Positions 1-12,811 of a DNA stretch of 64,000 bases are shown here, one piece after another (positions within the stretch are counted from its first letter, which is position 1; each line of letters opens with the position of its first letter). The DNA is from Tachypleus tridentatus. Taxonomy: Eukaryota; Arthropoda; Merostomata; Xiphosura; Limulidae. The stretch spans positions 39,798,348-39,862,347 of the forward strand of contig NC_134825.1 in assembly GCF_004210375.1 (NCBI RefSeq), in the 5' to 3' direction. Under the pieces are notes generated by a model. It saw only the letters and a list, made by a program, of their open reading frames with translations, was not told where the DNA came from and searched no databases. Both the position numbers and the translations under genes were made by a program.

Positions 1-673
1 GTGATATTCGCAGAAAAATCTACTTTATTATAAATATATTATTTAAAGAATTATGATTTATTTATATGTAGCTGATATACTCATTAAATATACGGGACAG
101 ACATAGAGACCTCAGGAAGTGACATAGGGATCAGACCCGAATGCAAACCCCTTATAGCACTTTCTGAAAACCCCTAAGAGTTTAGGCAAGGTTTTACTGC
201 AATCGATCAAGTGGATCGCCATTCATAAGAAGTCGCAGACTTTTGTTAAATAATAATTGAACTTTACCAAAAGTACAATTTTTATAAGTTTTAAAGATTA
301 ATCGACTTTAGTGCTAATGTGTTAAAAATTCAATATTAATACTTTTTTTTAATTTAACAAATAGAGCATAACATAGAAACAAAAATTTGTCTTTGCGCCT
401 GTTCTATTGAAATAACAACACTATTTGTTAGTTAATTATATTTTAATGTTTCGCACCTTTCTTTACAATAAAAAAAATTAGATGATAAACCATCACATTT
501 TCCGTTCTTGTTTACACAAACGATTTGTTTTGGATCATTTTTTTTGGTCAAGTCAACTACAAGATATAGCTACACTTTTGAATGTATTTTTGAAAATTAA
601 TTGATAGATTAGTGACATGGTGTAAGGTTTGACAAAAATATGGGATAAAAAACCTCCTTACTTCACTTTCTAG
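1..673. other. No gene seen; AT-rich unique sequence
   Basis: No open frame above 60 codons, no splice-flanked exon and no recognisable repeat is visible before the first SINE. Confidence 0.5.
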
Positions 674-682
674 CTCGGTCAC

Positions 683-963
683 TTGTTCTTTTTTTTTTTA
701 ATTTCGCGCAAAGCTACTCGAGGGCTACCTGCGCTAGCTGTCTCTAATTTAGCAGTGTAAGACTAGAGGGAAGGCAGCTAGTCATCACCACCCACCAACA
801 ACTCTTGGGCTACTCTTTTACCAACGAATAGTGGGATTGACTGTCACATTATCACGCTTCCACGGCTGAAAAAGCGAACATGTTTGGGGCGACCGGGATT
901 CGAACTCGCGACTCTCGGATTACGAGTCGAATGCCTTAACACGCTTGGCCATGCCGGGCCCAA
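683..963 (-). repeat. tRNA-derived SINE (family A), full length
   Basis: Family A is the commonest repeat here. In sense orientation it has a tRNA-like head with an A box (GGCATGGCCAAGTGG), a Thr(CGT)-like anticodon region (ACTCGTAATC) and a B box (GGGTTCGAATCC). A tRNA-unrelated body follows (CAAACATGCTCGCCCTTTCA, then CTTCCCTCTAGTCTTACACT). The tail is GAAATTCAAAACAAACAA, which looks like a LINE-derived 3' end with an A-rich terminus. This copy is on the minus strand and is flanked by the direct repeat CTCGGTCAC (674-682 and 964-972), the target-site duplication. It is non-coding and would be transcribed by RNA polymerase III if active. It is not a functional tRNA gene because the acceptor stem does not close. 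Confidence 0.93.
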
Positions 964-972
964 CTCGGTCAC

Positions 973-3900
973 AGAAGGATTGATTAAAACATTATCCAAC
1001 CAAAGTTACACTATACTATCGATGGATTAAAGTATCGCGAGCAAAACTAGAATATTTAGTGAAGAAATTATGGTTTGTGAAACCTTCAGTTTGGTACTAC
1101 CTAACGCAACAATTATTAAGTGTGAAAAGTTTTGATATTAATAAACTTTCTGGAAAATCGCATATAATATTGCTTATGATAAAATTACTTAATTCACAAG
1201 GTGTATATATATATATATACATACAGGTTCAATAAATTAAATACATGTTATAAATAATTTGTTATAGCTTATTTGATATGTATATTCTCCCAAACTTCTC
1301 ATTATTTGCACTAGTTTTTTTTTCGTTTTGAAGTCATAAAATGGAGAGAAGATATCCAGTCAAGAAAATCCACTGTCAACACTGGGCTGCTTTTGTCCCA
1401 CCGAAGAGTGGGTTAAGTCAGTAGCAAGTTTACAGACTTACAGAGTATAGGTAGCTCATTGTGTAGCTTTGAACACAAAAACAACAATAAGAATTGAAAT
1501 GTGGAATTTGAGCGTCACCTTTATAACTCAAACGTGACCTCAAAGTACAATGATGAAATATTTTGGGGCGGTAGCGGGACGGAAGCAAGGTATCTGTACA
1601 TCCACTGGATCACGCACGTTCCAAGTTGACGTGGCACACAATGCGAAATAAACACATGAAGCATTTAGTGGTGGGTCCTTAAGTCGTGTATTACAATGTC
1701 AAAATGTTAACATGAATTTCCGTCAGTTTTAGATTTTATCACTCCTGGCTGGTCACACTAGAAACAAAATGACAACAATCGGTGCATATAATTATATTGC
1801 GTGTTCAGTATCATATAATTTTTTTATTAAACAGAACTAGAAAGTAATTGAAGGCAAGTTAACATAAATCGTTAATATACCTTCTTAGAATAGGATATAG
1901 TCATGCATCTATGTTTGAAAACTATATTATTATAATAATGAACATAAAAATATAAGGAGATTGCAAAACTACAACTGACTTTTAGATACAGGCATGGGTA
2001 AGAAGAATATAAATATTCAGTAAATAAATCATAAAATCATACGACACAACTAATATGTTATAGTATACATATGACTAAGATGATCGTATTGATTTTGTAT
2101 TTTCTTCACATCTGCGTATTAGTTATCATTAGTGGGACTATATACATCCAGTACCAAAAAGTAGTAAGGATTGAAAAAAAAGTATTTCGACTTTTCTGTG
2201 ACCGCAAAGTTTACTTTAATTGAGATGAATTACAGCTTTCTATATTATGGACAGTTTCAAACAGTTGTTAGAGGAACTGCAACATGAAGTATTACATAAC
2301 GTGCGGATCAATAGGGGTATAAAGTTGACTCTGCAAAGAGAGAAAGATATGTTCTGATGATTTTTAATATGAAAATCATCATGCCACGTGACAAAAACAG
2401 CTGTTAAAGTCGCGGTGTAACGGAAAATATAACAGTATTCTGATATTGTTTGTCAATTCGTAGGTAGCATGATGTCGCTTGAAATAGATCAATTTTGGGA
2501 ATCGCTTGTAATAGCTTTTTCCAACGCAAAATGTTTATACACTCAGTATTTAGTAAATATTTATACACTCCTTGTATTTAGTAACGGAAAACGAAGGAAC
2601 ATGTATCAACTTTAGGTACCAGGACTACCCAGAAAAAGACCTGCAATAAGTCGTACTCATACTGTAGTATGCAAAGTCTAAGGTGTTGTAACAGGTGAGA
2701 ATCTACGAACACAAATATAATTGGCAATAGCCGTATGCATATCCATTTGCCACAGATAACATTATACAGGATATTCAAGAAATATCTCCGTTTGAAAGAG
2801 CAATACAAATATATTAAAGCGAGGGTGAACTCTGTATACTATCCGACAAATATAAAACACACAGATATCGACTTTATACAGAAATGAGACCAACAGAGTA
2901 CGAGTTCACGAAGACAAGGATTCTATCTAGTCATGCCTTCTGTTCAGTCATCGCACACCTCAAGAGGCTGGAAAAAGAAATGGGTGTTATGAATGTTATT
3001 CGTTACCAAGACACGGGTAAAGTTGCCAGATTAAGTACTTATGAATTTCTGTGCAATCAGACTGCCGAAATAAGCACTTAAACTCTGTCATCCTTGCACA
3101 CTAGATAGATTATAAAAAATATCAGGAAGGAGTGATGTGGTTGGACATGACAACATTATGACGAAGTCTTTAGCAAGGAAAACTACAGAGTCAGTATCTA
3201 GATGTAAGATCATTAAGTAGAGTAGGTGTTACAACACGGGCTGTAACAACTTGGTAATGATCCAAAATCGTATAATGTAATCAGCTTTCTGTATTGTTAT
3301 ATGTATGTTGTTTCGAATTGCCTTTTACTCTCTGCAGTAAATCTATATTTACTTAAGATTTTATGAATATGTAGTATTGATGTTATTATTTTATTTTGGC
3401 AAATTATTCATCAGATAAGCTTAATATTTATATCAGTGGAAATACTGTCTTTTCAATTAGTGTTATAGATAAACTGGAACAATAGGATTCGTCATGAGAT
3501 CCCTACTGTAATTCTACGATGTACGACCAATATAGCCTTTACTAGGATTTATCATAAGATCCTCACTGTGTTCTCTCCTGTGATATACGATTAATACTGT
3601 CTTTAATTTGAACTTTTTGGAGTTTAACATAACGGTTTTTCGGAGTTTCACAATTATGTGATGAATGTTAGGAATGTATTGAAAGTAGCTTTTCCTCATG
3701 GTGTTTCAGAACCACGTGATCACTGTTCAAGTGTTGGTTACTAACTCTTAATATCTAAAACTAGAGGAATGAAAATTTAAGGTAGTTAAATAGAAACTCT
3801 AGAAAGTATCTTGAATTGATGAAACATAAACACTTTAAGAAAGCTGTCAAAAATTTAAATAGAAAAACTCGAAACTGACACCCTGTCTTATATAAAAGTA

Positions 3901-4300
3901 TCAGTGAAAAATGAAATATGCTCACGAACAAGTGTTTGAATTTTTTAATATACAAAACAAGAATGTTTATTTTTATTATCAGAGTACAACTTTATTCCTT
4001 TGGGAGTCATTATATTTGCAGAAATGTATACATTATTATGATTTCTGAAAGATTTTAGAGAAGTGATTAGGGTTAAGTAAAATCACAAAAAATGTCCATT
4101 AGCAAATATTTTCGAAACAGTATAGAAGAATGCTTGATATTTGATAGACATTAAGTATCTTCTAAGTAAAGTTATTTTTAGTTCTTCCTTAATATCAATT
4201 TCCTTAACCGTATCGGTTAAAATAATTAATGTGAACAATGTATTTACTGTTTTACATCTATTTATTATAAACATTGTATCATTATAAAATTTATTGTGTA
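973..4300. other. No supported gene; short chance ORFs
   Basis: The open frames here (up to 76 codons, for example 2578-2808 and 2884-3081) have no recognisable motif, no convincing splice sites and no repeat identity. A TA run lies at about 1205-1220. About 1420-1495 resembles the 3' half of the shorter tRNA-SINE family (GTTTACAGACTTACAG, then TAGCTCATTGTGTAGCTTTG). Confidence 0.5.
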
Positions 4301-4600
4301 TGGTCTGGCATGGCCGGATGGTTAGAACGCTCAAAACGTAATCTGAGATTGCAGGTTCAAATCCCCGTTACACCGAACATGTAAGTCTTTGTGAGTCTTC
4401 TAATGTCGCACACAATATCCCTTTAAGCCGTGGGGACGTTATTATGTGACAGACAATCCCGCAATTCGTTGGTAAAAGAGTAGTCCAAGAGTTGGCGGTG
4501 GTGATGATGACTAGCTGCCTTCCTTCTAGTCTTACACTGCTAAATTGGGGACGGTGATCGCAGATAGCCCTCGTGTAACTTTGCAGGAAATTAAAAAAAA
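4301..4600 (+). repeat. tRNA-derived SINE family A, diverged
   Basis: The head TGGCATGGCCGGATGGTTAG and B box GGTTCAAATCCCC are followed by the family A body (GACAATCCCGCAATTCGTTG, CTTCTAGTCTTACACTGC). It ends in an A-rich tail near 4600. It carries many differences from the other copies, so it is an older insertion. The two open frames on its minus strand are shadows of the repeat. Confidence 0.88.
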
Positions 4601-5407
4601 ACACAATCAAACAATATTATTGTTCATTATTAGCTTAGTTTATGAATGTGAGACTATGTTAATTCTATTAAGCTGAGTTAATATTGTGATAGATTTTTGA
4701 TATAATGCAAATATCGACAATAGAGTGAGTTTGCTTGTTTTGTTGTTAAGTTTAAAGCAACGTAATAGGTGTTGTTACCACTAGCTGTATTAAAGTCCGG
4801 TTTTTTGGCGGTGTGAAACCTCAGATTTACCACAAAGCCACTGTAAGGGGGTGGGGTAACAGCGTGGGTTCCTGTTTAACTACCCATGATATTGTGATTA
4901 CTGTAAGATTTTTGTTTAATGGTATAGCATACTCCTAATTTCAACAATGTATTAACTACAATATCTACTGGTTAAGTTTGTTTTGTAAATAAAACACTGT
5001 TAATTAGTGTCTACAAGTATCTATGTATTATGTTAGGTGTTACTCGCCAGGACCATTCGTAACTTTCATTAATGTGTTGTTTTATTTGTCAAGGTTTTCT
5101 TCAAAGAAGAACGAAACTCATAATAACCACTGGGTTGCTGCTAAAAGAGATAATATTGATAGTTTTCAGTTTACGTCAATATTAAAACAACAAAATGTAT
5201 GTTTTTCAAAAGTGGTCCAAAATCTTTAATAATTTTTTATTAATATAAATATTTTATATGAACACTTAGTGTTTCATAGATGATAAAGCCTTCAATCGAA
5301 ATTAACAACATATACAAACGTACCTACACATCGTTCATATGGATTTACATTGTTCCTAATGAAAAAATGAATGGAATTTCTTGTAGCCAAATTTATGACG
5401 ATCCGAC

Positions 5408-5515
5408 GTTTGAATTTCGCGCAGAGTTACACGAGGGCTATCTGCGCTATCCATCCTTAAGTTAACAGTGTAAGACTAGAGGAAAGGCAACTCTTGGGCT
5501 ACTCTTTTACTAATG
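5408..5515 (-). repeat. SINE family A, 3' fragment
   Basis: Only the antisense 3' portion of family A is present: AATTTCGCGCAGAGTTACAC, the CAGTGTAAGACTAGAGG block and CTCTTGGGCTACTCTTTTAC. The tRNA-like head is absent, and part of the middle is deleted. Confidence 0.8.
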
Positions 5516-6330
5516 TTGCTAATTATATATATTACAGACCAAATGTCATTAAACCCAACACTATATAACTATTAAGCCCTTTGATATTATAACGCAAACA
5601 ATATTTGTAAAGCAGCAGATAAAAATCGAAAATTAATTGTAAAAGTTACTTTGTTTTTCTAGTTAACGTTAGTTTTAATTTTTAAAGATATCTCAACATT
5701 GTATAGTTATCATTATTTCTGTGAGATATTTTGTGTGTTTACATTCTTAACTTTCTTCACGATAAATAACATAAATAAAAACATCTTGCCAGACCAGAAG
5801 AGCACTTTTAATTTACTCTTATCGTGATCGATGTCCTTTCAAAATTATATTTAGATACAGAGTTTTGGAAAAATTAGGTTAAAGAAAACGTAATTTGCTA
5901 AAGCAATGAAATATATAAGAATTAAACTTTACTTGGAAAAGTTGGTTAGAAGTTTAAATACGGAAAAAAGTTATTTACCGTAACTTCATTGTTGGTAACA
6001 TATTTTTTAGATAATGAAACAGTAAAAAAACTCTTGAAGACTAATAAGTATACGTTTAATATTGTAATGGCTCAAATATCAACTTATCACTGTTTTATTG
6101 CACTTCTTACGGACAGTGGTGAGTTATCACTATTGAGTGATCCATCAAGGAGTGTTGAGTGTTTTACCCCTTTTTTGTTAATCGTTTTCCTTAACGTATT
6201 GTAAAAAAACAAAATATTTTAATTGTAAAAGTATACAACATATAATTTGCCATTTTTTAAAGATTTAAATGCAATTGTTGTTTATTATATCCGTTCTTTA
6301 AATTTTTTATAGTGTTTAATATGTATTTTC

Positions 6331-6437
6331 ATGTAGCAAAGCCACGTCTGGCTACCTACTGAGTCCACTGAGAAGGATCGAAACCCTGATTTTACCGTTG
6401 TAAATCCGTAGACTTACCGCTGTACCAGCGCGGGTCT
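6331..6437 (-). repeat. Short tRNA-derived SINE family B
   Basis: Family B is a second, shorter tRNA-derived SINE of about 110-120 bp. Its sense head holds TACAGCGGTAAGTCTACAGA and the B box GGGGTTCGATTCCCC. Its tail is GGCTTTGCTATAAGAAAAAC. This copy is antisense, starting ATGTAGCAAAGCCACG and ending near TGTACCAGCGCGGG. Confidence 0.75.
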
Positions 6438-6439
6438 AC

Positions 6440-8978
6440 GTGTTTAATAGATTTGCTATTGCTACTAGTTGTTTTGCTGAAACTCAGTTAAACAGTATCA
6501 CCAACTGTGTTAGTGCCACTCATAAAAATATGGCACAATGGCTGAGAAAAAATTGTAGAACATTCATGATAAGTTACGGGAGAAAATGTATTCATTATTA
6601 ATGGAACAAAGTAATTGTCCTTTCCAAAATATAAATTGTGTGTCGCCTTCAGAATGTTGGTAACAGTCACATTTGTCTTCTCTTCAATATGGTATCGTTA
6701 ATATTTTGTTTCTATAAACATTTCTTCAGACATGATAATTATTATACATGGTGTCTTAACACCTACAAACGTTAATTGTTTTATATCGAATGGTTGAAAT
6801 CTTATGACAGACAGAATAAAGACATTCTCTTACAAACACCAAAAACATTACCACATCACAAACTTTAAGTTCACACCCTAAGCTTCCAGGAAACAAAACT
6901 ATCCAGTTTCGATATTACCTAAGCTTCACAACTGGAACTAAACTATGTGTTATGATTACTGAAGCGGAAATTGGGTGGCCTACTGGAATAAGGACAATGA
7001 CTTATATTCTATGTTTATTTTTAGTTTGAACGTAAAATGAACAAAGTAACGTACAGTTTTAAGGTGTAGAAGCGTTGCTTTTGATTGAAATATTTTTATT
7101 GTTATCTGATCACTTAGGTTGCACAGGAAGCCTATCATGCTACATCGAGTTTTGTGTGAAAAACAGTAAAATTATGACAAATTTTAATTTTTATTTGAAC
7201 GCTGTTGATTTTACGTATTAAACTTCCTAGAGCTCTTTTGTCACTGCATAATATTCTTGATGTTAAACACCAACAACTGATTATGTGGACAATAACACAA
7301 CTATAAACAAAAAATTACACATGTGTACTAAATTATCTAGTACCTATTCGTGTTTGGTAAAGTGCTTTTTAATAAGAGCTTTCTTTTGAAATGTAACATT
7401 TAAAGATAAAATTACATTCTCAAGATTACGTCACTAGTTCATAAATATGTGTATTACGTATTATACGTTTTTAATCTCATTTCAAACACAAATAAAGAAA
7501 AATTTAATTATATTAGTGAGGTCCAACGGCCATAAAGTGGAACTAAACATAACGTTTAGCAACGAATTATATTGCAAGTGCACACGGTAGATAGTAATTC
7601 ATATTTATCTTTCAAGTTAAAATAAAATAGACCTATAAAGACTCCCCCGTCGCTGGAATAGCAGTAAGTCTACAGAGCATAATGTCATGGGATGGGACAG
7701 CAGGTAGTCTGATGTGGTTCTGTTTTTTGTTGGTTTCTTTTAAACAAAATTTGGAATAAGATTAAGGTCCAATATAAAATTAATAAATACGAAATATAGT
7801 AAATTAATATAATTCTGAGGTTGTGTAATATTCAACGTTGTATCCAGTTTAATTTTATTTTTATTCATAAGAAAAAAAGCTCATCCAATGATATTATGGA
7901 TATTGTGCAGTATGATTGAAAGTGTCATTCTGTTGATCTATTTCCAAATTTGTAATTAACACTTAGAATACTCAGATGCACTTCGATAAAGCTGGTAAAA
8001 CACTAACAAGAATTAAACATAATCTATTGATTATGAATTTTGATGTAAAACTGAAAAAAATGTATACAAATTACAAGTCACGTTGGAGTAACGGGTGTAA
8101 TATAAGCTTGTTTGCAACAAAGGATAGGAAATTGTACCTCTATTCCTTTTTCCTCCTATTGTCATTATAAACATTAAACATGCAATAGAATACATAAAGG
8201 TACCAATAATGGAAAGAAAGGCATGCTGTTTTCAAGAATTCTATCAATATGAAATTAGATGGGAGTCAACCCCCACCTCTTCAAGACCGCCCTCATGCCA
8301 TTCTGAATCACTGTGACAAGTTTGGTGCTGACTGATCAAGAAATATAGAGATGCACAAATAATGGATACACACACACACACGCATATTGATGTTTATTTA
8401 AATAGATTATTCGCATTACAAAAAATAAGCATTTGTAATATCACGAGCTATCACTCAGCTTGTGACACAAACATTTCGACATCGTTGTTACCTAAAGTAT
8501 AGTTGTATTTTTTCTTATAAATGTGGCGATAATATTAAATTAAACAGTAGTTATAAACACCATTTACTAGTCCCCATGATATGCCCAAAAATCTATTTTA
8601 AGTATTAATATAAATTATTGCTATTGAAATAAATAATATCTTTATTTGTTACTTGAAAAGATCCGATAAGAGAAGATATGTTAATCTATATAATAGGATA
8701 CCCTTTGGAAGATACGTTATACCAACTAAAGTATACTATTACTATTAAGATTTAGTTAAACCGAACAACTGCTACCCATGGAGATTAGAAACAGTTATAG
8801 TGTTCGGCGACACAGTAACGCAGAAATGACCAATTTATACAATATGTGTGCAGATGGCGCTGGTGAGTGAGATTTGTAACTCATCTATGTGTTTCTCTCT
8901 TGACTATTAGATTAAAATTGCCTGAATATCACTATGTTGGTTACTTGTGATACAATTACGTAACAACAAACAAAAATA
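6440..8978. other. No supported gene
   Basis: Only short unrelated frames (60-64 codons) occur. About 7640-7705 holds a weak family B/C SINE fragment (AGCAGTAAGTCTACAGAGC). A CA microsatellite lies at about 8367-8383. Confidence 0.45.
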
Positions 8979-9186
8979 ATCACATGAGTATGATAGAAAC
9001 AGAAACTAACAACCTACTGCAAGTCCTCAAATCACATGAGTATGATAGAAACAGAAGCTAACAACCTACTGCAAGTCCTCAAATCACATGAGTATGATAG
9101 AAACAGAAGCTAACAACCTACTGCAAGTCCTCAAATCACATGAGTATGATAGAAACAGAAGCTAACAACCTACTGCAAGTCCTCAT
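8979..9186. repeat. 52-bp tandem repeat, four copies
   Basis: Four head-to-tail units of 52 bp each begin ATCACATGAGTATGATAGAA and end CTACTGCAAGTCCTCA (starts at about 8979, 9031, 9083 and 9135). Copies 2-4 are identical. Copy 1 differs at one base (AGAAAC for AGAAGC). There is no open frame across it and no spacer pattern, so this is a recent minisatellite. Confidence 0.95.
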
Positions 9187-10181
9187 TTAGATAATTATTA
9201 TTTATCTTTTGTCCTCGTAGATTCGCTGGAGAAGTTAGGACACACACCTATTTCGTATTCAGTATGGAAACATTGCCAATTCCAGTATAATAATTTTATG
9301 TGTGTTTTTTAAGAACATTATATTACAACAATTTTGGGTTCCCATCAAGTCGCTATATTTCATGTCGCCACGTTTGGTCGTACGCTGTCTGACGACTCTT
9401 TATTTTAACACTAGTCCTGTAATGAAGTTTTCTTTGTACAACTCTTTTTCGCAAAATGTCATGTTTAAAGCACACCATTCTTTCATGGTTACTTTTCATT
9501 ATCCATCTAGCGTACGAGGAATATAGGTTTCTGGTGTCCATTTGAACAGAAACACATACGTGCTTCGTCGTACAGTTGTTTTCTTGTGGAGCAACATGAA
9601 TAACTGTAAGTTACAGGGAGTCTTATCTTAGTGAACTCATATCCTGTTAGCTTCGTATCCTTCTTACTTATTTTGAGTTGCCAGGGACATGCGGACGGCT
9701 TTTGATACTAACTTTTGTGTTCGTGGATTGTTACCTATTACAAGACGCTACACTTTGCTTACCATGACTTGTTACGCGTCTCCTTCTTGATAGTTGTGAT
9801 GTTCTAAGTTGATTCACATTCCTTTATTTTCAAGTACTGTTTGGTACAAAATGTATCATTGTCTTACAAATTCTAAATCCAAGATACGTTTGTTTCAGAA
9901 CAAAGCTACTCAATAGGCTATCTATGATCTACCCATCACGAAGAAACAAACCCCGAATTTAAGCATTGTAACTCTCCGATGTGAATGTATAAATATTTTG
10001 CTTTGGGAAAAGCTCTCACATACTTTTCCCATAAATGATTCATTTCAGTGACATCACACTACTTATGAACCACCAAACAATGCTAACATGTTGTTATGAC
10101 ACATATCGTTTTACCAGTAGCCTAGATCGGCTGTAATTGTTAGTTGGTTTACCTATTTACTGTTTTAATATAATATGCACC
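9187..10181. other. No supported gene; partial SINE near 9890-10000
   Basis: Overlapping frames at 9302-9541 on both strands lack motifs and splice support. At 9890-10000 an antisense family B/C-like fragment is visible (AACAAAGCTACTCAATAGGC). Confidence 0.4.
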
Positions 10182-10193
10182 ATTCTATAACTT

Positions 10194-10474
10194 AGGCCCG
10201 GCATGGCCAATCGTGTTAAGGCGTGCGACTCGTAATCTGAGGGTCGCGAGTTCGCATTCCGGTAGCGCCAAACATGCTCGCTTTTTCAGCCGTGGAAGCG
10301 TTATAATGTGACGGTCAATCCCACTATTCGTTGGTAAAAGAGTAGCCCAAAAGTTGGCGGTGGGTGGTGATGACTAGCTACCTTCCCTCTAGTCTTACAC
10401 TGCTAAATCAGGGACGGCTTGCACAGATAGGCCTCGAGTAGCTTTGTGCGAAATTCAAAACAAACAAATAAACA
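10194..10474 (+). repeat. SINE family A, full length with target duplication
   Basis: The copy runs from GGCCCGGCATGGCCAATCG to AAACAAACAAATAAACA. It is flanked by a perfect 12-bp direct repeat, ATTCTATAACTT, at 10182-10193 and 10475-10486. Low divergence and an intact duplication point to a fairly recent insertion. Confidence 0.95.
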
Positions 10475-10611
10475 ATTCTATAACTTCTATACTGAAGGAG
10501 AACAAACAAAAATGAGAAAAGAAATACTGTTTAAAATGAAGTTTAGGAAGAGAAGACTATACATCTGTCTCAGAACTTTTTGTTTGTTGTTCATTGTTAT
10601 TACTTGTTATT

Positions 10612-10722
10612 AAGCATAAAGCTGCACAAAAAACTATCTGTGTTCTGCCCACCATGGGTATCGAAATCCGATTTTTAGCAGTATAAGTCTGCAGACATAC
10701 TGTTGCACCATTGAGGAGGTAA
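10612..10722 (-). repeat. Short tRNA-derived SINE family C
   Basis: Family C is related to family B. Its sense motifs are CAGTGGCACAGCGGTATG, GCGGACTTACAACGCTAGAA, GGGTTTCGATACCCGTGG and GGCAGAGCACAGATAGCCCA, with a tail TTTGTGCTTAATTACAAACA. This antisense copy shows GTTCTGCCCACCATGGGTAT and AGTCTGCAGACATACTG. Confidence 0.75.
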
Positions 10723-10762
10723 GATGTTCACTATGTACCATAGTGAGTTCGAGTATGTGTGT

Positions 10763-10872
10763 TTTTGTTATAACAAAGCCACATCGGGCTATATGCTGTG
10801 TCCACTGCAGGGGAATCGAATCTCTAATTTTAGCGCTGTGAATCCATAGACTTACCGCCGTCCCATCGGGGA
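10763..10872 (-). repeat. SINE family B, antisense
   Basis: TATAACAAAGCCACATCGGG through the antisense B box (GGGGAATCGAATC) to GACTTACCGCCGTCCCATCG matches family B. Confidence 0.8.
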
Positions 10873-11083
10873 AGTGAACTTTTTATACAACATTTCGAAC
10901 CTTTAGTGAATATATATTATCAGCAACTCGTATCGTCGTTCAAAATGTTCTGAGGGATTTGTAGTTCACAGAAATTTCTAATCAAAATCAATAACTTTCA
11001 ATGTTCTTATAAGTAACACTTGGTGTAGATTTATCATGTCCTGTTTCTTCACCTGATCTTTAAACTGCGGATCAGAGGGAAGG

Positions 11084-11365
11084 GGCCCGGCATGGCCAAG
11101 CGTGTTAAGGCGTGCGTCTCGTAATCTGAGGGTCGCGGGTTCGTATCCCCGTCGCGCCAAACATGCTCGCCCTTTCAGCCGTAGGGGCGTTATAATGTGA
11201 CGGTCAATCCCACTATTTGTTGGTAAAAGAGTAGCCCAAGAGTTGGCGGTGGGTGATGATGACTAGCTGCCTTCCCTCTAGTCTTACACTGCTAAATTAG
11301 GGATGGCTAGCACAGATAGCCCTCGAGTAGCTTTGTGCGAAATTCCAAAACAAACAAACAAACAA
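11084..11365 (+). repeat. SINE family A, full length with 13-bp target duplication
   Basis: GGCCCGGCATGGCCAAGCGT to the (CAAA)n tail. The perfect direct repeat ATCAGAGGGAAGG lies at 11071-11083 and 11366-11378. The minus-strand 60-codon frame over its head is an artefact of the SINE. Confidence 0.96.
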
Positions 11366-11378
11366 ATCAGAGGGAAGG

Positions 11379-12800
11379 CCGCCAGTCGGGCTGAAAGATC
11401 ATTCTTATAACACATCTGCAAATGAAAGTACTATTGTATTTGGTAGTACCAGACCTCGCACGTAAGACCTTTAGATCCTTAATAATATATAATCTAATAT
11501 GCTTATCATCAGCTAAGCGAGGGCAATCATTGTGTTATAGGGGTGTAGTTCTCGCCCTCTCAGTTTTGAATTCGTTGTTTAATTTTCGATATATATATAT
11601 ATTGTAGTTTATAATAACTAAAAAAGGATTAAATGTTAACTTGCTACATTGGTAACTAAATGTTTGATATATCTAGCATCGTTGGTCAAACATCTTCTTC
11701 TGTCATCACTATTAATGTAGTTGTTTTTGTGTCCATATTTGATCCTCGTTATTACTATGACGTAATCTTTATATATCTAAAGTATTAATCTGTACAATTT
11801 GCAGCCAGTTTTAGTATTAAGGATCCATATAAAAGTTTGATAACACGATGCCTCTGGTCTGCAATGCAAAGTTTTGAAATTAATCAAATTTTGAATCTTT
11901 ATATCTGAATTATCAAACTACGAATCTGCAAAAATATGTCCTACCTAGGAACTGATGAAAATAAATTTTTGAAACTGACATCTAGAAGCGATAATAAAAT
12001 GAGCATGCCTGATCTTTTCATTGATATATTTCTGTGCTTTAAGATTTGCGTATGTGTTATTAATAACTAAAGAACATAATTATCAAAATTATTAGACGTG
12101 CTAGTTTAAACAAAAACAAACGTACAAACAAAGATAGTCATAATAGTTCGAAAATGAAATCTATTGCATCTTTTTTTTGGGGGGGTGAAGGTATACTTTC
12201 ATGTTGCAGGAAATCGGTGTAAAACAATTAGATAAGGTCCTGAGATCAGGTACTTATAATTTTTAACACACATTTTAATCACTTCGTAAACACCAACAAA
12301 AATAATAGTCTGTGAGTTTGTGTGTCGTTCAGTCGGTTTATTTACAACGTTGTTGTGATGTAGTCCTAACACTGCTGTATTTACAAGACCATCTCAGAGT
12401 ATCAACAGTCAATAGTTAATATGTATTACATTATCACAGTTCATAAGTATAATAGAAGTGACACAGTGAACAACGCAAAATTTGTAGCTGTTGAGATTTC
12501 TATTCCTTTTTACAATTAGTTAAATTACCTCCCCACTCCCAAACAAACATACAGCAAGTAACACAAAGTTTTTGGTACTGAGGTTTTTTTTTTCTTTTCG
12601 CATATAAGTTAAAATACACCCCCCCCACATACATATGAAAGTACTTATGCAGAACAGCAGTAAACTTCATGACCTACAACACCACAGTTATGGGTTCGAG
12701 TTCCGTGGTGGAAATATTGGAAATAACACATTGAGTAGCTCTTTGCTAAAACAAAACGAACAGAAATGAAGAAAAATGCATGAGGTGGGCTTAGTTCTTA
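11379..12800. other. No supported gene
   Basis: Unique AT-rich sequence with one weak family C SINE-like piece at about 12655-12770 (GGGTTCGAGTTCCGTGG). There are homopolymer runs near 12175 (T then G) and 12617 (C). No splice-flanked open frame is seen. Confidence 0.4.
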
Positions 12801-12811
12801 GTTAAAGTGGT

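Noticed and set aside
2578-3081. Two adjacent short ORFs near 2.6-3.1 kb as a gene
   Set aside because: No shared strand, no motif, no splice sites and ordinary AT-rich composition.
10194-10280. Possible tRNA genes at each SINE head (for example a Thr-like CGT anticodon)
   Set aside because: A and B boxes are present, but the acceptor stem does not pair, there is no discriminator/terminator arrangement, and every copy continues into the SINE body. These are SINE heads.
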